Assembly (NCBI RefSeq): GCF_007197775.1
Contig: NZ_CP041638.1
Coordinates: 3,472,001 to 3,536,000, forward strand
Length of the DNA stretch: 64,000 nucleotides
Direction: 5' to 3'
Source of the DNA: Thalassotalea sp. PS06
Lineage (GTDB): Bacteria; Pseudomonadota; Gammaproteobacteria; Enterobacterales; Alteromonadaceae
Made by a program: the position numbers and the translations under genes. Numbering within the stretch: the first letter of the stretch is position 1; each line of letters starts with the position of its first letter. Under the pieces are notes generated by a model that saw only the letters and a list, made by a program, of their open reading frames with translations, was not told where the DNA came from and did no database searches. Shown here in pieces: positions 16,924 to 25,181 of the stretch.

Positions 16924-17625
16924 ATGAAACCTCTATTCGCTAAGTTTAAATACTTTGTCGTTGCCATTTTGGCAATCACCCTAACCGCATGTGGAAGCAC
17001 ACCTCAGCCGACCGTAGCGCTAAGCACCAACGTTTTTGCAAAACCTGACTTAAAAGTTGGTGTTGCTTATATCCAACCTGCTTCTCAGGCTACAACTCAT
17101 ATTTATGGTGCTGGTTGTTTACTGTGCTACGGCGTTGCAAGCTCGCTTACCGCTAAATTAGATACTCATTTGAAAAGTAACGTCGATAATGGCGAGTTGG
17201 AAAATATCAAAAACCTGGTTTTGGAGCGCTACAAGCTGAAGACTCAAAATGTGAGCTTGGTAGAGTTACCAGTTCCAGTTAACAAAATGAAAAAGTTCAA
17301 AGGTGAGCTTGGTTATGCAACTAAAGATTTTCGTTCTCTAAAGGAAAAGCTAGACATTGATGTGTTAGTGGTTTTAGAAATCACTGAACACGGCGCATAC
17401 CGCAGCTTCAGCAACTACATTCCAAATGGCGATCCACAAGGTCACGTTTCAGGATTACTGTACGGTATCGATCTTGAAACCAATGCATATATTCAATATA
17501 TGAAGTTCAACGAGACTATCCAGCCAAGCGGTGAGTGGGATGAGCCACCGACGTTCCCAAGCGTAACCACTTCATATTACCAGGCTGTAGAAAACACCAA
17601 GCAAGCCATTACTAAAGCTATCTAA
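16924..17625 (+). CDS. Hypothetical lipoprotein
   Basis: A 233-residue protein with a lipoprotein signal peptide and lipobox LTAC (Cys23) followed by Gly-Ser, which favours the outer membrane. The mature part has two close cysteines (AGCLLCYG) and a segment LDIDVLVVLEITEHGAYRSF typical of alpha/beta domains of GNA1162/CsgG-like outer-membrane lipoproteins, but similarity is too weak for a family name. AAAAAGGAC gives a good ribosome site. The next lipoprotein gene starts 17 bases downstream, so the two form a small operon and may act together. Confidence 0.7.
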   Translation: MKPLFAKFKYFVVAILAITLTACGSTPQPTVALSTNVFAKPDLKVGVAYIQPASQATTHIYGAGCLLCYGVASSLTAKLDTHLKSNVDNGELENIKNLVLERYKLKTQNVSLVELPVPVNKMKKFKGELGYATKDFRSLKEKLDIDVLVVLEITEHGAYRSFSNYIPNGDPQGHVSGLLYGIDLETNAYIQYMKFNETIQPSGEWDEPPTFPSVTTSYYQAVENTKQAITKAI

Positions 17626-17642
17626 AGGTTAACTGAATCTGT

Positions 17643-18554
17643 ATGCGTATAATTTTAATAATATCCGCATTATTCATGATGGGGTGTCAATCGACACCTT
17701 ATCGTGATGATTATGCGAAGCACACAAATCAGTTGCGAGGTAACTACATACAGTCCGAACAGTACCTGTTCACCTTTGCAACTGGTGAAGAAATTGATCT
17801 GCGCGGAGTCTATTCGTCAAATACTGATACCGCAGCTACGCCCATGATGTATCACGGTGGAGCCGGCCTTGTGGGTTTAGCGCTTCAGGTCGGGATTCAT
17901 TCAGCTATGGTGCAAAGTGGACGGGAAGATAAACTTTCAAAGCAACAACAGCAGGCGAATGAATCTATTTCTGCTGCCATCAATGCCAGTAAGTCATTTT
18001 CTTTAACGGACATCGCCGGCGAACATACCTCAGATATCGCAGAAGGAGATTTTGCCCTCGAGTCGGTCATTCATATAAAGCCGATATTTTTTGGACAAAC
18101 GGATCACTCCAAGCTTTCGTTAAAAACACTAGTTTGGATTGAGTGGCCGGAAGAACTTCGCAAGAAAAAAAACAGACTCAAGCACGCTTATCGTTACAGC
18201 AATCTTATTCATGTTCACAGTAATCTATTAAGTGAAGAGCAACGCCAGCAATTTCAAAATGGTGATTCAGATGCGTTGAAACAACAATTGCAATCGATGC
18301 TACAAACTTCCCTTGATATCGCCAAAGCTGAACTGACAGGACAATATAAAGATGTACAAGGTGCATCCAAAACCTTTTTCCTGAAAGAAAGCGATAACAA
18401 AAAAGTGATTCGCGGTGTGCTTGTTGAAGAAACCTGCAACCACCAGGTAATCAAAAACCTTCGCCAATGGTTCGTTGTTTTACCCAAAGAAGAAGCGTCA
18501 AATCTGAGCAATGAGTGCGTTATTGCAAAAGCTGAGCGCAACAGTGCCTCATAA
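17643..18554 (+). CDS. Hypothetical lipoprotein
   Basis: A 303-residue protein with a short signal peptide and lipobox MMGC (Cys15), then Gln-Ser, so probably outer-membrane sorted. A glycine/hydrophobic segment (GGAGLVGLALQVGIH, about 79-93) could insert in a membrane; the rest is alpha/beta with a Gln-rich helix (KQQQQANESI) and two C-terminal cysteines (EETCNH and SNECVI). No family recognised. It directly follows another lipoprotein gene of unknown role and is followed by a terminator, so these two make up the whole transcript. Confidence 0.7.
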   Translation: MRIILIISALFMMGCQSTPYRDDYAKHTNQLRGNYIQSEQYLFTFATGEEIDLRGVYSSNTDTAATPMMYHGGAGLVGLALQVGIHSAMVQSGREDKLSKQQQQANESISAAINASKSFSLTDIAGEHTSDIAEGDFALESVIHIKPIFFGQTDHSKLSLKTLVWIEWPEELRKKKNRLKHAYRYSNLIHVHSNLLSEEQRQQFQNGDSDALKQQLQSMLQTSLDIAKAELTGQYKDVQGASKTFFLKESDNKKVIRGVLVEETCNHQVIKNLRQWFVVLPKEEASNLSNECVIAKAERNSAS

Positions 18555-18591
18555 CTAATATTGTTTCTCTTTTCGCGGATTCTATATCTTC

Positions 18592-18622
18592 AACCGACAA
18601 TGCTCTGGCTTTGTCGGTTTTA
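18592..18622 (+). terminator. Rho-independent terminator after the lipoprotein pair
   Basis: Stem AACCGACAA / TTGTCGGTT, loop of 10, followed by TTTAATT. Confidence 0.75.
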
Positions 18623-18648
18623 ATTCTCCTAATCTGATCAATACTCTT

Positions 18649-18756
18649 CTACCAATCGAGCGGCTTGTGGTTAAACAACATGACTCGTTCTTCAATGATT
18701 CTAGTCATCTGGTTCTCACTCAGGCGCCCTTCTGAGTCGCTCGAATATTCAAAGTC
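18649..18756 (-). pseudogene. Short coding-like remnant without start
   Basis: On the minus strand 35 open codons end in TAG and read DFEYSSDSEGRLSENQM, then TRIIEERVMLFNHKPLDW. The composition looks like a real protein C-terminus, but a stop precedes it and there is no ribosome site. I cannot name a parent family. It may be a decayed gene end or chance. Confidence 0.3.
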
Positions 18757-18848
18757 TTAAAAATCACAACAAATAATTATAAATTACTTTAGTTTGCATT
18801 TAATCAGTTGAAGAGTATTCTGAAAAAAGACCATATAAGGAAATAACA

Positions 18849-19460
18849 ATGAATATAGATATCAAAATACCTGAATTTGGCGATAAAAATGAATCAGCGG
18901 TGGTTCTCGATATCTATGTAAATCAGGGCATGCAGGTCAAAAAAGAAGACATTCTGTTTAATGTGGAAACCGATAAAGTTGTGCTGGAAGTAACTGCCCC
19001 GGAAACCGGAACCATTAGCCAGATGATGATTGAAGCCGGTGCGTCAGTCACATCCGGGCAACTCGTGATGCAACTGTCGGACAACCGTCCAGAGTTCGCC
19101 GTAACGGCCGATGATGATGTTGCTGTTTCAGGCTCTGGTTCTGAGCAAGATGCTCAGCTCCTCGAGAAACATTCAGATGTATCAGCCGATAGCGAGGCTA
19201 TATCTGCCGACACAGATCCGGCGACAGAGTCTGAGCCAGCAAAAGACCCACAACCGGAAAAAGTTGCACCAAAGAGCGCGGCTACCGACCAGGAACCTGA
19301 ACAGGAAACTGAACATGTAGAGGTTCCCGAGCCAGCACCAGTACCTCAGCCTTCAGAAAAGCCAAATGACATTCCGACGACAACTAAATTTTCTGCCTGG
19401 CAGATCGCCCTGTTATTCGTGGCAATCTGCGCAATCGGTCTTTTAATAAGTGCTATCTGA
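18849..19460 (+). CDS. Tail-anchored lipoyl-domain protein (orphan)
   Basis: A 203-residue protein. Residues 1-78 form a biotinyl/lipoyl domain: IKIPEFG at the start, hairpin motif ETDKVVLEV with Lys43 as the lipoyl acceptor, and the closing G..V..GQ..M. Residues about 80-180 are an acidic Pro/Glu/Ala-rich linker like those of dihydrolipoamide acyltransferases. Instead of E3-binding and catalytic domains, the protein ends in a hydrophobic helix (181-203), so the lipoyl head would be displayed on the cytosolic face of the inner membrane. No 2-oxoacid dehydrogenase, ligase or sulfur-metabolism gene lies nearby. Domain call firm; function unknown. Ribosome site AAGGAAAT precedes ATG. Confidence 0.85.
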   Translation: MNIDIKIPEFGDKNESAVVLDIYVNQGMQVKKEDILFNVETDKVVLEVTAPETGTISQMMIEAGASVTSGQLVMQLSDNRPEFAVTADDDVAVSGSGSEQDAQLLEKHSDVSADSEAISADTDPATESEPAKDPQPEKVAPKSAATDQEPEQETEHVEVPEPAPVPQPSEKPNDIPTTTKFSAWQIALLFVAICAIGLLISAI

Positions 19461-19477
19461 CTATCTGAATAAGGTGT

Positions 19478-19957
19478 CTAGCAAGTCGTAGTTTTGTATT
19501 TTTCACGTACGATGATTTCTTTTTGTGAGTCAACTTTCAGAATGATAATCGGATTATTGATCGCCTCCCCCGGCAAACAATCGCCAGAACTGCTATCAAG
19601 CACGCTAAATTTGCTGTAAACCACAATGTGATCTTCAAATTCCAGGACACTACTTATCTTCAAGCCATATCCGGTATTGGGGCGGTTTCCCATATCGATC
19701 ACTACTACCTGGGATTGAGAAAAATCGACATCGATAATGGCATCCTGGGTGTGTTTGATAACTTCGTCCGCATAGCTATTCCAATCGCGAATCACTTTAA
19801 TAGATTTATTAGCAAACGCATTATCATCATAAAAGTCTGAATCCTGATAGAGAACCTGATATAAAATCGAGCGTTTAGCGGCAAGAGAATTGGCGGAAAA
19901 GATTAAAAGGGAAGAGAAGAAAAGCAGAAAAACAAGTCCATTTTTATATTGCATCAT
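19478..19957 (-). CDS. Exported PrcB-like (PrcB_C domain) protein
   Basis: A 159-residue protein with a signal peptide (about 1-27, ending LAA). The mature part includes a strand VVVIDMGNRPNTGYGLKI, very like the VV.....G.RPTGGY.I.I core of PrcB C-terminal domains, and ends NPIIILKVDSQKEIIVRE. PrcB is known from oral spirochaetes as a regulatory lipoprotein of a chymotrypsin-like protease complex; single-domain relatives of unknown role are common. Two cysteines (SGDCLPG and the last residue) may pair. It is convergent with the lipoyl-domain gene and shares no obvious operon. Confidence 0.65.
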   Translation of the reverse strand: MMQYKNGLVFLLFFSSLLIFSANSLAAKRSILYQVLYQDSDFYDDNAFANKSIKVIRDWNSYADEVIKHTQDAIIDVDFSQSQVVVIDMGNRPNTGYGLKISSVLEFEDHIVVYSKFSVLDSSSGDCLPGEAINNPIIILKVDSQKEIIVREKYKTTTC

Positions 19958-20183
19958 AAGTACGTCTCACTTTCACTTAACAAGTGCCACCCCAGAAAAA
20001 TCAGAGTGACCAGACTTTTAAAGCTAGAAGAGAACGCCAATTTTTCCAGCCTCAATCAAGGCTGCAGGCAATAAAAATCTCTCTGGATTTTTGCTATTAC
20101 CGTATCTTTAGGACAAGATGAAATTGAAACTAATTGATAATATTAGAAAACATTTTTCATAGTGATGGCGGAAAAATATTTTG

Positions 20184-21272
20184 ATGAAAGCGATTCAACT
20201 TAATCAATTCACAACAAACCTCGATGAGTTAGCGGTGATTGATACTGATATTCCCACCCCCGGAAAAGGTCAGGTGCTGGTTAAAATGCTGTTTAGCGCC
20301 ATTAATCCCAGTGATCTAAATTACATTCGCGGTGATTACCAAAGTGCGCTGAATCGCCTGATTTGGAATCGCGACAATGATTTAGCCATGCCGTTCTTCC
20401 AGCCTGGGAATCAACATCCACATCCACAGTTGCCATACACTCCAGGGGGGGAAGGTGTTGGAATAGTGGTAGCAAATGGCGGTGGTCTGCTTGCCAGACA
20501 ATTGCAAGGCAAACGTGTCGCCATATCTGCAGGTCCGCCTATGGGAACCTGGCAGGAATACACGGTCGTTGATGCTAAAAAGGCGGTCGCCGTTCCCACT
20601 GCGATCAGTGATGAACAGGCGGCAATGTTACTTATCAATCCACTGTCTTCTTATGGCATGTTGACCGATGTTTTAAAGGTTAAGAAAGGCCGCTGGCTGT
20701 TACAAAGCGGCGGAGCATCAGCACTTGGCAAAATGATTATAAAGATGTGTCTGCAATTCGGGGTCAACACCATCAGTATCGTCAGGAGAGATGATCAGAT
20801 TGCTGAGCTTCGAGAGATCGGCGCCAACGAAGTGATTTCGTTGCAAGGATGTGAAGACAACAACCTGTATTCACATGTCCAACAACAGGTACATCAAATC
20901 ACCGCAGGCAAAGGCGTCGATTATGGTCTGGATTGTATTGGTGGAGCAATGCTCGAAGCCATGCTCCCATGTTTAACGTTAAACGGGAAAATGCTGGTAT
21001 ACGGCACACTCGCGAAAGCCGATGCGCAGGTATTTTCGCGGGATTTAATGATGCCATGCGCCAGTATTCACGGCTTTTTTGCTGGTAACTGGCTGGCACA
21101 AAAGACCTTGCTACAAAAAATATATCTGCTTCGCGGCATGAAAAAAATGGCTCTCGCGGGCTGTTTTGAAACGACCATTGATTCCATTTATGCAATCGAT
21201 GAGATCCATCAAGCTTTGCAAAGCAGTATTAAATCAGGAAAAGCAGGCAAAGTGCTGATTAAATTCAGCTAA
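20184..21272 (+). CDS. Zinc-independent MDR oxidoreductase (enoyl-reductase/quinone-reductase-like)
   Basis: A 362-residue medium-chain dehydrogenase/reductase. The N-terminal GroES-like domain has MLFSAINPSDLNYIRG and GGEGVG; the Rossmann part has LLQSGGASALGKMIIK in place of the usual AAAGGVG motif, then VDYGLDCIGG and the C-terminal SGKAGKVLIK. The zinc ligands of alcohol dehydrogenases are absent. The pattern is closest to mitochondrial-type 2-enoyl thioester reductases (MECR/Etr1-like), which act on enoyl-ACP or enoyl-CoA with NADPH; the substrate here is unverified. ATG 20184 chosen; a TTG lies one codon earlier. A distant relative is encoded at 28659. Confidence 0.85.
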   Translation: MKAIQLNQFTTNLDELAVIDTDIPTPGKGQVLVKMLFSAINPSDLNYIRGDYQSALNRLIWNRDNDLAMPFFQPGNQHPHPQLPYTPGGEGVGIVVANGGGLLARQLQGKRVAISAGPPMGTWQEYTVVDAKKAVAVPTAISDEQAAMLLINPLSSYGMLTDVLKVKKGRWLLQSGGASALGKMIIKMCLQFGVNTISIVRRDDQIAELREIGANEVISLQGCEDNNLYSHVQQQVHQITAGKGVDYGLDCIGGAMLEAMLPCLTLNGKMLVYGTLAKADAQVFSRDLMMPCASIHGFFAGNWLAQKTLLQKIYLLRGMKKMALAGCFETTIDSIYAIDEIHQALQSSIKSGKAGKVLIKFS

Positions 21273-21370
21273 TGGTTACCGAGCGATTCCTGCGTCCGCC
21301 AACGGAGATGTCCGAGTAGATTCTCACGCCAACCCCTTGTTATTCTGACTGATTTGTACCACCGTTCATA

Positions 21371-21397
21371 AAAAAGCCACTGTAAATCCAGTGGCTT
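21371..21397 (-). terminator. Terminator of the CsgG/DUF4810/DUF799 operon
   Basis: Stem AAGCCACTG / CAGTGGCTT with 6-base loop. Read on the minus strand it is followed by a run of Ts. It lies 20 bases past the DUF799 stop. Confidence 0.8.
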
Positions 21398-21416
21398 GTC
21401 AAATATTGCGTCAGGA

Positions 21417-22082
21417 TCAGGAGCCCGAACCTGTTGGCAATAGTACACTCTTATCATTGCCATCGGTGTTATGACGCTGATGATACTTACCAACCGGCAG
21501 CGTATTCACAATCCTGGTGTTTACCTGATCAGCAACTGGCACATAATCGACCATGGCAGTGGTAATGGCAGTAGCAATGAGATCGGCTACCAGATTACCG
21601 GAATTACCACTGGTGTTGTGAACAACAATGCCGTCATATTGCCAGATAGTATCTGATGTTACCGTCGATTTAAGTTCAAAATTTGCCGCCACAGTGACAT
21701 TGCCGCCGGTGATATAATAATTAGTATCCCAGCTTTTAATGGTGACAAACAGAACCGCATCAGCACCAAACATCTGTTGATACTTGTTCATTGGTACGCC
21801 TTCTAATTGCTTACCATCGACGACACCTTCCCGGAACAAAAATTGTTTGGTGTAGGGAATCGATAATACATAGTAACCCGCTTCAGCAAGGGGTTTAGCA
21901 ATGGTTGTAGAATACAAATCCGCAGCATCAGCGGCCGTTGTTTCATTAATGGCTGGCACAACTAAGATCGCCGCTGGTTTTTCCTTGTACATGTTAGGAA
22001 ACGCCTGTTCCTTGGTAACCGTGGTATGTTGACAACCCGCCAAAACAACAGCAGCTAAAAGCATTAAACCCTTCTTAAACAT
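21417..22082 (-). CDS. DUF799 (GNA1162-like) lipoprotein
   Basis: A 221-residue lipoprotein (lipobox LAGC, Cys16). The mature start AFPNMYKEKPAAILVVPAINETTAADAA and the segment GADAVLFVTIKSW are the marks of DUF799, the family of neisserial GNA1162, whose fold resembles TolB N-terminal/CsgG-like domains. The C-terminus runs on with a polar Gly/Ser tail. It is the last gene of a four-gene minus-strand operon and starts one base after the stop of the DUF4810 gene. In Neisseria the same three families lie together, so they probably form one outer-membrane complex. Function unknown. Confidence 0.88.
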   Translation of the reverse strand: MFKKGLMLLAAVVLAGCQHTTVTKEQAFPNMYKEKPAAILVVPAINETTAADAADLYSTTIAKPLAEAGYYVLSIPYTKQFLFREGVVDGKQLEGVPMNKYQQMFGADAVLFVTIKSWDTNYYITGGNVTVAANFELKSTVTSDTIWQYDGIVVHNTSGNSGNLVADLIATAITTAMVDYVPVADQVNTRIVNTLPVGKYHQRHNTDGNDKSVLLPTGSGS

Positions 22083-22083
22083 A

Positions 22084-22428
22084 TTAAATAACCTCTATTT
22101 CCTTTAGAGCCAACGCTACATAAGTTTCCGATTCTGGAAATAATGACTGCTCTTTCAACAGATATTCGGTAGCCATTCTGTGATTACCACTTTTCGCTTC
22201 AATCATGCCCAGCTCAAAATAAATTCCTGGTGGAACCTTTTTGCGCTTTTTCTCAGCGGTCTCGATAATATCCATTAATTCAGCACGATGTGCTGCCAGC
22301 GTTTGTTCACTCGGTTCTTTCGTGTACTGATACAAAGTATCGGAATAGTCGCCCCAGTAATAAATAGACGGAGCCGCACAACCGGTTACGGCTGCGACTA
22401 ACACAACAATCAGTAATTTTTTGATCAT
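22084..22428 (-). CDS. DUF4810 lipoprotein
   Basis: A 114-residue lipoprotein (lipobox VTGC, Cys17). The motif YYWGDYSDTLYQYTKEPSE is the DUF4810 signature, followed by a TPR-like helical pair (PPGIYFELGMIEAKSG and ATEYLLKEQSLFPES). It overlaps the upstream small lipoprotein by four bases (ATGA) and is followed one base later by DUF799, so translation is coupled. Known only as a conserved partner of CsgG-like and DUF799 lipoproteins. Confidence 0.87.
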   Translation of the reverse strand: MIKKLLIVVLVAAVTGCAAPSIYYWGDYSDTLYQYTKEPSEQTLAAHRAELMDIIETAEKKRKKVPPGIYFELGMIEAKSGNHRMATEYLLKEQSLFPESETYVALALKEIEVI

Positions 22429-22742
22429 GGTACTGTCACCTCAAAAGCATTGCCGTTGGTGACATAGATTTTTCGCATCACCAACACGTCTTCACCGCGG
22501 GTGATTTTGATGGTGTGAGAACCGGTTGAAATTGGAAATTTAGCTACCGTTTTACCTTCGAACTCAAAGGTTTCTACTGTGCTCAAATTAACCGGAGTCG
22601 CATTATCTACGGTTAGCTGAGTATTGGAAAAATTTCCCTGTAATTGCAAATATGCGGATTCGTCAACTTGTTGAACGGTATCAAAAGTTGCCGCACAACC
22701 GGCTAACAGCGCTACAAAGCATACTAATAAAATATGTTTCAT
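22425..22742 (-). CDS. Small lipoprotein of the CsgG-like operon
   Basis: A 105-residue lipoprotein (lipobox LAGC, Cys16) with an all-beta mature part: GNFSNTQLTVDNATPV, VAKFPISTGSHTIKITRGEDVL and a closing IYVTNGNAFEVTV strand. The segment with G.H.I.I..G..V resembles PEGA-like or carboxypeptidase-regulatory-type beta domains. It lies 11 bases after the CsgG-like gene and overlaps DUF4810, so it belongs to the same complex by context. No specific function is known to me. Confidence 0.75.
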   Translation of the reverse strand: MKHILLVCFVALLAGCAATFDTVQQVDESAYLQLQGNFSNTQLTVDNATPVNLSTVETFEFEGKTVAKFPISTGSHTIKITRGEDVLVMRKIYVTNGNAFEVTVP

Positions 22743-22753
22743 CTGATATATCC

Positions 22754-23704
22754 TTATAATTCACGAACGACATAGTCATCGAGTCTTGCCTCATCAATAT
22801 CGCCGCTAACAACCTTAGCAAATGACAATGAGTTATTTCCTTCACCGATAAATTCTATCACTTCAATCTGCGCAACTTCTTTACCCGGCATTTCAACCAT
22901 CATTCCAGTCTGCGGATTTTTGATCAATTTACCTTTGCTAATCACAGCAAATTTATCTTGTTTCTTAATGCCCTGGTTTTCACCACCGGACATATAAAAT
23001 CCATCATTCTCTTTGCTCAACAGATAGGCCTGCCAAGGAGAATCTAAAAGGTTTTCCATGATATCGGAAACTAATTTGGATACAGCTGCGCTTAACGCTT
23101 TATCATCCAAAGAACTGTCGTAACTGGCGGTATTACCGACACCAAAAACCTTATTGGCTTCGGCAGTCGCTTCACCCGTTGCTTCTTCGGAAAAAACAAC
23201 TTGTGAGGTTTTAGTATTTACTAAGCGTACATTAACGGTCACAAATGCTTTTTGTTTTTTATTGCGAGAAAATATTCCCACATCACTGACATTTGAGCGG
23301 CCATATTCTGATACCGAGCCGATAATCAGAAAGTCTGCGGCTGCGACATTCGCCACGGTATTTTCGATTTCATTTTCACGGGCAACGGCGGCAATATCCG
23401 AACGTTCCAGCATAATGAATTTGCCACTATCGGTTAATCTGGCTGACAGAATATCGGCGGCTTGTTTACCAATGCGATCATTGTTTTGATCGACTAAAAA
23501 ACTATTACCGCGCTTGGTTTCATCGCTGAAACGTGAAATCGCGACGACGCGTTTTAATGACATCTCCATGGGTTCAGCAATCGTTTTGCTTACTTGAGGA
23601 GTGGTTTCAATAGGTTGATTTACGACTTCCTGAGTCGCTGAAGTACAGGCGGTTAAAGCCAGAGCTGCAGAAATGACTAATGATATTTTGGCGTTCATGA
23701 CCAT
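22754..23704 (-). CDS. CsgG/HfaB family outer-membrane lipoprotein
   Basis: A 316-residue lipoprotein (lipobox LTAC, Cys20). The CsgG domain shows VVAISRFSDETKRG, a short DILSARLTDSGKFIMLER, then SDIAAVARENE, ADFLIIGSVSEYG and VTVNVRLVNTKTSQVV, followed by a C-terminal extension with a beta-rich FAVISKG..I..P.TG domain (about 240-316) that CsgG proper lacks. CsgG forms the curli secretion pore, but no curli genes occur here. As first gene of an operon with a small lipoprotein, DUF4810 and DUF799 it fits the curli-independent clusters seen in Neisseria and other Proteobacteria. First ATG is preferred because GAAGGA lies six bases upstream. Confidence 0.88.
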   Translation of the reverse strand: MVMNAKISLVISAALALTACTSATQEVVNQPIETTPQVSKTIAEPMEMSLKRVVAISRFSDETKRGNSFLVDQNNDRIGKQAADILSARLTDSGKFIMLERSDIAAVARENEIENTVANVAAADFLIIGSVSEYGRSNVSDVGIFSRNKKQKAFVTVNVRLVNTKTSQVVFSEEATGEATAEANKVFGVGNTASYDSSLDDKALSAAVSKLVSDIMENLLDSPWQAYLLSKENDGFYMSGGENQGIKKQDKFAVISKGKLIKNPQTGMMVEMPGKEVAQIEVIEFIGEGNNSLSFAKVVSGDIDEARLDDYVVREL

Positions 23705-23870
23705 TTGTGTTCCTTCTCTTCTTGTCCATTTTTTATAATAAAGGCAGATTTAATATGTCTTGTTTTAATATCAAAATCAAACGGTTCGAGAAAATATACG
23801 AAACTTTTAATAGTTTAAGGGAACGCCTGAATTAAAAGTCTCGTGGTTAACAGTAACAATTGTGCACAAA

Positions 23871-25181
23871 TTATTTCATCATTGACGCTGTCATCGGATT
23901 TGCCAATAGCTGCGAGAATACCTGCCAGCGCTTTTGACTATTACCTTCACTTAACTTTTCTACATAAGCGCGGACAATGTCCTGACCTAAGTTGTAGTTA
24001 ATCACATAAGCACGATTTTGTTCGATAAAGCCAATGCGCTGCAATGCTTTTTTCTCAGAGCTTAGCGCATATTTCATCAGCATCTGCTGAGCAGTCGCTT
24101 TATCAATCTGGCCATCAAGATAGCGTTTGGCAACAACATTATCGATGTATGACAATTTGCTACGCACTGCTTGTACCGCATAATACAAATCCACTTTACT
24201 GCTATCCAGCCCAGCTAACGGGAACAATACCTGTTTCTCAAAGGCGATGCGTTCCTTTTCAGGAAATGCCACATCGATACCATAATTGGCACTTCCCTCA
24301 GCTAATAAAGACATGGGTGAAAACAGCGGGTAAACCGAATATTCCATCCAGCCATTGGCATTTACAAGGTGCTTTTCCATCAGCGAATTAAAGACATGGT
24401 GACCGGGATAACCTTCATGACTGGCAAGGTCTATCGCTCGATCAATCGTGATAGGAAAATCGGTGTTCATTTGAATCAGGCTGAAGCTGTTGCCTTTATA
24501 CCAGTTATATCCTGACCATACTTTATCGGTGACATACTCCAGGGTAAAACTTTCCTGTTCGGGCAATTCTATAAACTGTTTGGTGCGCTCACGTGATTCA
24601 TCAATAGCGGCACGAAATACCGCGTCCAACTTGTCTTTGGGGATTTCAAACTGCTTTGTGAACTCGGCCATACGCTGATGCAATGGTCCGTCACCCGGTA
24701 ACAACTGTTCTAATTCGGCCAGTGCCTGATCAAACTCTGCTTCACTGACATTAGGCGATACGGCGTCATAGAGGGCTTGTGATTCTTCATCAAAGCTGAA
24801 CTGTTCGCCCTGAAGCTGTTTGATAAAAAACAGCACGGACTCCGTTTGCATGGATAAAAAGTCATGTCGTAATTTTTCTGTATTGCTAACATCAAGCGCT
24901 TCAATATTGGCTAGCAGTTGCTGCCCTTCAAGCAATAAATTGGCTAATGGCTGCTTTTCTGATTTCCACGCTTGTGGGCCATAATAAGCATCGATGTAAT
25001 AATCGTGATGGTGACCAACAGCTAAGGTCAGCTTTACGTAACGCTCCGCCAAGTCATTCATAGTGTTCTCCTGCTGCACCGGTTGCTCCGCCACTTGAGG
25101 TTGTTCACCACAACCAAAAATAAATAACACGAAAAGCATCACGAAGGTGCCGACAGCCGGTTTAAGCTGACTGATGATCAT
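23871..25181 (-). CDS. DUF885 family lipoprotein, putative metallopeptidase
   Basis: A 436-residue lipoprotein (signal peptide then FIFGC, Cys24). The decisive motif is SHEGYPGHHVFNSL, the HExxPGHH-type zinc site of DUF885, followed by a downstream Glu in LLAEGSANYG. The family includes mostly uncharacterised bacterial peptidases related by fold to gluzincins. This copy is shorter than usual (about 550-600), lacking part of the N-terminal helical region. It overlaps the upstream cytochrome gene by four bases, so they are translated together, an unexplained pairing. Confidence 0.85.
   Translation of the reverse strand: MIISQLKPAVGTFVMLFVLFIFGCGEQPQVAEQPVQQENTMNDLAERYVKLTLAVGHHHDYYIDAYYGPQAWKSEKQPLANLLLEGQQLLANIEALDVSNTEKLRHDFLSMQTESVLFFIKQLQGEQFSFDEESQALYDAVSPNVSEAEFDQALAELEQLLPGDGPLHQRMAEFTKQFEIPKDKLDAVFRAAIDESRERTKQFIELPEQESFTLEYVTDKVWSGYNWYKGNSFSLIQMNTDFPITIDRAIDLASHEGYPGHHVFNSLMEKHLVNANGWMEYSVYPLFSPMSLLAEGSANYGIDVAFPEKERIAFEKQVLFPLAGLDSSKVDLYYAVQAVRSKLSYIDNVVAKRYLDGQIDKATAQQMLMKYALSSEKKALQRIGFIEQNRAYVINYNLGQDIVRAYVEKLSEGNSQKRWQVFSQLLANPMTASMMK

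Noticed and set aside
22754..23704. CsgG-like gene as evidence for curli secretion
   Set aside because: No csgA, csgB, csgE or csgF gene is near, and the operon partners point to a different complex.
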